From Oceanicaulis alexandrii DSM 11625 (lineage in GTDB: Bacteria > Pseudomonadota > Alphaproteobacteria > Caulobacterales > Maricaulaceae), in contig NZ_ATUP01000001.1 in NCBI RefSeq assembly GCF_000420265.1, positions 558,001-622,000 of the forward strand: 64,000 bases of DNA, given 5' to 3'. Below, piece by piece: positions 59,905 to 64,000 of the stretch (its first letter is position 1; each line of letters begins with the position of its first letter). The notes under the pieces were generated by a model. That model searched no databases, was not told the origin of the DNA, and was given only the letters and a program-made list of their open reading frames with translations. Made by a program: the position numbers and the translations under genes.

Positions 59905-60848
59905 GCGGCTCCGAAAAAGGGTTTGAGAAGAATGTCGTCCAGCTCGGCGCGCGCGGTGACCGGATCCAGGGATTGGACGCGCTTCCAGTCATGGTGCTGG
60001 TTGGAAAACCAGGTGTACTGACGTTTGGCGTAGCGGCGCGTGTCGCGCTTGGCCAGATCAATGGCCTCATCGAGTTCCAGTCGCCCCTGAACATGGGCGA
60101 TGAGCGGCGGCAGGCCCACCGCTTTCATCGCAGGCAGGTCCGGCGACAGGCGGCGCTCGGCGATGGCGCGGGCTTCTTCCAGCGCGCCATGGGCCACCAT
60201 CTGGTCAAAGCGCGCCTCGATCCGGGCGTACAGCGCCTCGCGATCCGGGGCGATGACCACGCCGACGGCGCGCCTGGGATCAATCAGCGGGCGCGTCTCG
60301 GCCTGGATGTCCGACAGCGGGCGTCCCGCGACGCGCGCTACGGCGATCAGGCGCATCAGGCGCTGCCGGTCGCCCGCCTCGATCCGCGCTGCGCCCACCG
60401 GGTCAAGCGCCTCCGCTTCGGCGCGCAAAGCCTCCAGCCCGCCGCGCTCATAGAGCGCCGCAACCTCGTCGCTGATCGCTTGCGGCACCTCCGGCGTCGG
60501 CGCCAGACCCTCCACCAACGCCTTGAAGTATAGCCCTGTGCCACCGACAAACACGGCGCGCTTGCCGCGTCCGGTGATCTCACGCACGGCGTCGACAGCC
60601 CGCTTCGCCCACGCCCCGACCGAGCACCGCTCGCCTGGGTCCATCACGCCGAACAGATGATGGGGCACGCCCGCCATCTCCTGAGGTTCGGGGCGCGCGG
60701 TGATCACGCTCAGCCCGTCATAGACCTGCATGGAATCCGCATTGACGATCTCGCCATCCAGCGCCCGTGCGGCATGAAGCGACAGCGCGCTTTTTCCGGA
60801 CGCGGTCGGACCGGCCAGCAGGAGAATGTCGGGCGTGACGGCCATCAA
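59901..60848 (-). CDS. miaA: tRNA dimethylallyltransferase MiaA
   Basis: Adds dimethylallyl to A37 of tRNAs that read U-starting codons. A 315-residue P-loop enzyme: GPTASGKSALS (13-23), NADSMQVYDGL, HLFGVMDPGERCSVGAWA, GGTGLYFKALVEGLAP, and the RRYAKRQYTWF insert that grips tRNA. Six bases after degP and overlapping the ilvC-like gene by four, forming an unusual degP-miaA-ilvC-like operon. Confidence 0.96.
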   Translation of the reverse strand: MMAVTPDILLLAGPTASGKSALSLHAARALDGEIVNADSMQVYDGLSVITARPEPQEMAGVPHHLFGVMDPGERCSVGAWAKRAVDAVREITGRGKRAVFVGGTGLYFKALVEGLAPTPEVPQAISDEVAALYERGGLEALRAEAEALDPVGAARIEAGDRQRLMRLIAVARVAGRPLSDIQAETRPLIDPRRAVGVVIAPDREALYARIEARFDQMVAHGALEEARAIAERRLSPDLPAMKAVGLPPLIAHVQGRLELDEAIDLAKRDTRRYAKRQYTWFSNQHHDWKRVQSLDPVTARAELDDILLKPFFGAA

Positions 60849-60854
60849 GGCGGT

Positions 60855-62267
60855 CTAGCTGCGCAAGGTTTCAAGCACGTACTGACCCTGCCGGTTCAGG
60901 CTGAACAGCACGGGCGCGCCGTCCTCGCCAGCCCGGGCGACCAGATCGCGAGCCTGATCCAGGCTCTCCACCGGGGTCCAGGCGATCTCTTCCACCACAT
61001 CGCCGGGACGGACCTTGCCGGCGGCGTCGCTGTCAGGGTCCACCGCCGTGACCACAAGCCCGCTGGCGTCCGCGTTGATGCGATAGCGACGGCGCAGCGC
61101 GTCGGTGATGGGCTCGAGCGTCATGCCGAACAGATCGCCATTCAGGACATCGCCGCGGCCATCGCCGTCTTCATCAAGCTCGGCGCCGACGGGCGGGGTG
61201 GGCCGTCCCTCTTCCTCAAGGCGTTCAACCTCCAGCACCAGGGTCAGGGATTCGCCCCGGCGAAACACTTCCACCTCCACGCTGGAGCCCGGCTCTGTCT
61301 CGGCCACGATGCGCGGCAGCACCCGGTCGTCGGCCACAGGACGGCCGTTGAAGGCCAGGATCACATCGCCGGTTTGAAGCCCGCTGCCTGCGGCGGGGCC
61401 CTCGGGATCAATACGGGTCAGGACAGCGCCGCGCGGCGTGTTCAGCCCCATCGCCTCAGCCATGTCGCGGGTGACTTCCAGCACGTTGACGCCGATCCAG
61501 CCCCGACGAGTCTCGCCATACTCGATCAGCTGGTTGATCACCGGTTCGGCGATGGCGCTCGGCACGGAAAACGAAATGCCGACCGACGTGCCGGTGGGCG
61601 AGAAGATCGCGGTGTTCACGCCGATCACATCGCCGTCCATGTTGAACAAGGGCCCGCCGGAATTGCCCCGGTTGATCGCCACATCGGTCTGCAGGTAATC
61701 GTCATAGCGCCCCCCGATCTCGCGGCCACGCGCGCTGATCACGCCAGCGGTCAGCGAGCCGCCCAGGCCGAACGGGTTGCCGATCGCGACCACCCATTCG
61801 CCGACGCGCGCCGCTTCGCTGTCGCCAAAGGCGACCACGGGCAAGGGTGTCTCGGACTGCACGCGCAACACCGCGATGTCAGTGGCCGGATCGCTGCCGA
61901 TAACCGTCGCAGAGAGAATGCGGCCGTTTTGCAGGACGACCTCCACTTCATCCGCGCCGTCGATCACGTGGTGATTGGTGATCACCACGCCGTCCTCGTC
62001 GATGATGAAGCCTGAGCCGAGCGAGCGCTGCATGCGCAGGCGATTGCCCGACAGATCATTATAGCGTTCCAGCGGCGTGCCTGGCGCAAACAGGGGCGAG
62101 CCGTCCTCATCGCCAACCCGCTGGGCGGTGGCGATATTGACTACGGCGGGGCTCAGCCGGTCGTTGAGATCGGCGAAGCCCTCATTGGGCTGGGCTGCGG
62201 CCTGGACGGCGCAAACCGCCGCAAGGGCCAGAGCAAAGATCACAGCGCCAAGCACGCGCATCGGCAT
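60855..62267 (-). CDS. degP: DegP/HtrA-type periplasmic serine protease
   Basis: A 470-residue Do-family protease with a signal peptide (MPMRVLGAVIFALALAAVCA, cleavage after AQA). The trypsin-like triad is H100 (GVVITNHHVI), D130 (SDPATDIAVLRV) and S203 (NRGNSGGPLFN). Two PDZ domains follow (GWIGVNVLEVTRDMAEAMGL and the C-terminal RPGDVVEEIAWTPVESLDQA), the usual layout. A periplasmic chaperone-protease for misfolded envelope proteins. It precedes miaA by six bases; hflC ends 155 bases upstream. Confidence 0.95.
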   Translation of the reverse strand: MPMRVLGAVIFALALAAVCAVQAAAQPNEGFADLNDRLSPAVVNIATAQRVGDEDGSPLFAPGTPLERYNDLSGNRLRMQRSLGSGFIIDEDGVVITNHHVIDGADEVEVVLQNGRILSATVIGSDPATDIAVLRVQSETPLPVVAFGDSEAARVGEWVVAIGNPFGLGGSLTAGVISARGREIGGRYDDYLQTDVAINRGNSGGPLFNMDGDVIGVNTAIFSPTGTSVGISFSVPSAIAEPVINQLIEYGETRRGWIGVNVLEVTRDMAEAMGLNTPRGAVLTRIDPEGPAAGSGLQTGDVILAFNGRPVADDRVLPRIVAETEPGSSVEVEVFRRGESLTLVLEVERLEEEGRPTPPVGAELDEDGDGRGDVLNGDLFGMTLEPITDALRRRYRINADASGLVVTAVDPDSDAAGKVRPGDVVEEIAWTPVESLDQARDLVARAGEDGAPVLFSLNRQGQYVLETLRS

Positions 62268-62368
62268 TCCCCGTTGTCTGTTTGGTCTTTCAATCAGGCC
62301 AAGAGTCTTAACGGCGCCGCACCGGCGCCGCCAAGCGCTGACCTGTGTTTGAGCGCCAAAAAGTGAAA

Positions 62369-62393
62369 CGGCCGGGCGTTTTGCGCCCGGCCG
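62369..62393 (-). terminator. Probable terminator after hflC
   Basis: A 9- to 10-bp stem (CGGCCGGGCG / CGCCCGGCCG) with a TTTTG loop, 30 bases downstream of hflC on the minus strand, followed by GTTTCACTTTTT. Confidence 0.6.
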
Positions 62394-62421
62394 GTCCAGT
62401 TTCCGCTCTCAGAAATACCGG

Positions 62422-63303
62422 TTAACGGCCTCTCTGGGATCCGAAATAGTCAAAGAAGGCGCTGTCAGGCCCCATCACGATGGGGGTGCCTTCACGCAGC
62501 GCCGTCTCATAGGCGATCATGGAGCGATAGAAGCGGAAGAACTCCTCGTCCTGCCCGTAAGCCGCCGCATAGATGGCGTTCCGCTGGGCGTCGCCCTCAC
62601 CGCGGATCCGATCCGCGTCGGCGCGGGCGTTGGCGAGAATAACCGTCGCTTCACGATCCGCAGCGGCGCGAATCTCACGCGAGCGCTCTTCACCTTCAGC
62701 GCGGATGCGGGAGGCTTCCTGCTGACGTTCAGACCGCATGCGCAAGAACACACGCTCTTCCACTTCATTGGGAAGATCGGCGCGCAGAATGCGCACGTCG
62801 ATGACCTCAATGCCGAGATCAGCGCGGGTCACGGCGGCGTCCACCGAACGCTCCACCCGATCCATCAGCTCGGCGCGCTGGCCGGAGATGACGTCCTGAG
62901 AGGAGATCGAGCCGACCACGGCGCGCAACGCATCTTCCATGATCGAGCCAAGGCGGGCGTTCGCGCCGGCCTCATTGCGAACAGTCTGGAAGTAGCGCAG
63001 CGGATTGACGATCCGGTAGCGCAGGAAGGCGTCCACTTCGAGACGTTCCTGGTCGCCGGCCTGCAGTTGTTGCGGACGCATGTCGAACTCGACATTGCGG
63101 CGGTCAAACAGCAGGACCTCTTCCCAGGGCAGCTTGAAGTGCAGCCCGGCTTCGTCATCGCCGATATCGTTGATGACGCGAACCGGATCACCGAAACGCA
63201 GCACCAGGGCGGAGCGAGTCTCGGCGACCGTATAGGTGGCGGTGGCCACAGCGATCAGAAGACCGCCCAGAATGACCACGAGGGCGATTGTCAGAAATCT
63301 CAT
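62422..63303 (-). CDS. hflC: HflC, modulator of FtsH protease
   Basis: A 293-residue SPFH/band-7 protein. One N-terminal membrane anchor (LTIALVVILGGLLIAVATAT) and the family's LVLRFGDPVRVINDIGDDEAGLHFKLP (in pieces). The C-terminal helix DEEFFRFYRSMIAYETAL is typical of HflC. It forms a large periplasmic cage with HflK around FtsH. The next gene upstream, hflK, ends three bases before its start. Confidence 0.95.
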   Translation of the reverse strand: MRFLTIALVVILGGLLIAVATATYTVAETRSALVLRFGDPVRVINDIGDDEAGLHFKLPWEEVLLFDRRNVEFDMRPQQLQAGDQERLEVDAFLRYRIVNPLRYFQTVRNEAGANARLGSIMEDALRAVVGSISSQDVISGQRAELMDRVERSVDAAVTRADLGIEVIDVRILRADLPNEVEERVFLRMRSERQQEASRIRAEGEERSREIRAAADREATVILANARADADRIRGEGDAQRNAIYAAAYGQDEEFFRFYRSMIAYETALREGTPIVMGPDSAFFDYFGSQRGR

Positions 63304-63306
63304 GAT

Positions 63307-64000
63307 TTAACCTCCCTGCCCTGAGCCTGCGGCGCGATTGACGTCGCCCCGGTTCCGACCCAGCTGATCGAGCGGCAGATACGGAACCGCCCCGTTCGCA
63401 GCGCCGTCCTGATCGAGAATGATCAGGTCGGACCGGCCCAGAACCTGTTCCATGGTCTCAAGATACATCCGCTCACGCGTCACGGCCGGAGCCTGGGCGT
63501 ATTCGGTGTAGATCGAGTTGAAGCGGTCCGCCTGACCCTGGGCCTCGGCGACCACCTGGTCACGATAGCCGCGCGATTCTTCCAGAAGCCGTACGGCGTC
63601 GCCGCGGGCTTCAGGAACAACGCGGTTGGCGTAGGCTGTGGCTTGCAGAGCAATGGCCTCGGCGTCCTGCTCGGCGCTGATCACGTCCTGGAAGGCTGCA
63701 ATCACCTCTTCAGGCGGCGCGGATTCCTGCAATTGCAGACCCACGAGCTGAATGCCGGACTCATACAGGTCGAGCGTGTCCTGAATGATCTCTTCAGCGC
63801 GCTGAGCCACTTCGCCACGACCCGTACCGATGATCGGCTGCAGGTCGGAGGTGCCCACCACTTCACGCATGGCGCTTTCAGACACCGCGCGAACCATGGA
63901 GGCCTGGTCACGAACGTTGAAGACAAAGTCCCGAACCCGGGTCGGATCGACTTGCCACTGAACGGTGAAGGACAGGTCCACGATGTTTTCATCGCGGGTG
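63307..64000 (-). CDS. hflK: HflK (3' part)
   Basis: The frame is open to the window end, so about 231 C-terminal codons of hflK are present. SPFH domain sequence TRDENIVDLSFTVQWQVDP leads in, then VVGTSDLQPIIGTGRGEVAQ and the long helical ANRVVPEARGDAVRLLEESRGY. The C-terminus is Gly/Arg/Asn-rich, as expected. It pairs with HflC (three-base spacing) in the FtsH-regulating complex. The N-terminal part with the membrane anchor and Gly-rich region is beyond the window. Confidence 0.95.
   Translation of the reverse strand, partial: TRDENIVDLSFTVQWQVDPTRVRDFVFNVRDQASMVRAVSESAMREVVGTSDLQPIIGTGRGEVAQRAEEIIQDTLDLYESGIQLVGLQLQESAPPEEVIAAFQDVISAEQDAEAIALQATAYANRVVPEARGDAVRLLEESRGYRDQVVAEAQGQADRFNSIYTEYAQAPAVTRERMYLETMEQVLGRSDLIILDQDGAANGAVPYLPLDQLGRNRGDVNRAAGSGQGG

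Noticed and set aside
60657-62015. 452-codon plus-strand frame opposite miaA and degP
   Set aside because: Covers parts of two real genes; no domain and shadow-like composition.

Overview
The window is high-GC DNA from a stalked or prosthecate-type alphaproteobacterium of the Caulobacterales/Maricaulales kind (Maricaulis, Oceanicaulis and Caulobacter relatives). The evidence is a set of genes largely confined to that group: fliX, flbT, flaF, flaEY, flmG, a TipN-like polarity protein, a single-cysteine DksA, several small flagellin paralogs, and CtrA-like and sigma-54-like promoter motifs. It looks like ordinary chromosome: I see no phage, transposon, CRISPR, rRNA or tRNA gene.

Layout. (1) 1-4405: flagellar basal-body genes (end of flgH, a tandem pair of STAS-like proteins, dksA, fliX diverging from flgI-flgJ-flbY). 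(2) 4484-19683: flaEY, the first pseudaminic-acid steps (SpsF-like protein, pseB/flmA, a methyltransferase, pseC/flmB), five flagellin genes with flaG, then flaF, flbT and the flagellin glycosyltransferase flmG. (3) 19687-29236: the rest of a nonulosonic-acid pathway (methyltransferase, pseI, a second DegT-type protein, pseG, HisH/HisF-like ammonia-channel proteins, WbqC, a WbpG/PseA-type amidotransferase, a Rossmann/propeller fusion, pseF). Together regions 2 and 3 should make a CMP-activated pseudaminic acid, probably amidinated, and attach it to flagellin. (4) 29316-38199: housekeeping and catabolic genes (MoxR/VWA pair, GST, chorismate mutase, Hpt, MaoC, MarR, hppD, maiA, DUF418). (5) 38327-44051: a TipN-like coiled-coil protein and an Mla-type lipid transport operon. 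(6) 44101-50847: an MFS transporter, an uncharacterised glycosyltransferase/methyltransferase/toroid/methyltransferase/lipoprotein locus, and proline iminopeptidase. (7) 50928-57936: an NSS transporter and the mreB-mreC-mreD-mrdA-rodA cell-shape operon. (8) 57993-64000: a VTT membrane protein, a divergent IlvC-like enzyme coupled to miaA and a DegP-type protease, then hflC and the end of hflK.

Most notable observations: a short hairpin with an AGAA loop in the leaders of three flagellin genes, with a compensatory base-pair change (candidate FlbT target); a pseudaminic cluster with an amidination module whose HisF has lost its histidine-pathway aspartate; an IlvC-like protein with altered signature motifs; an uncharacterised five-gene glycan or glycolipid locus; and four convergent gene pairs that share one CTAG as overlapping stop codons. 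All functions are inferred by reading motifs; no database search was run.
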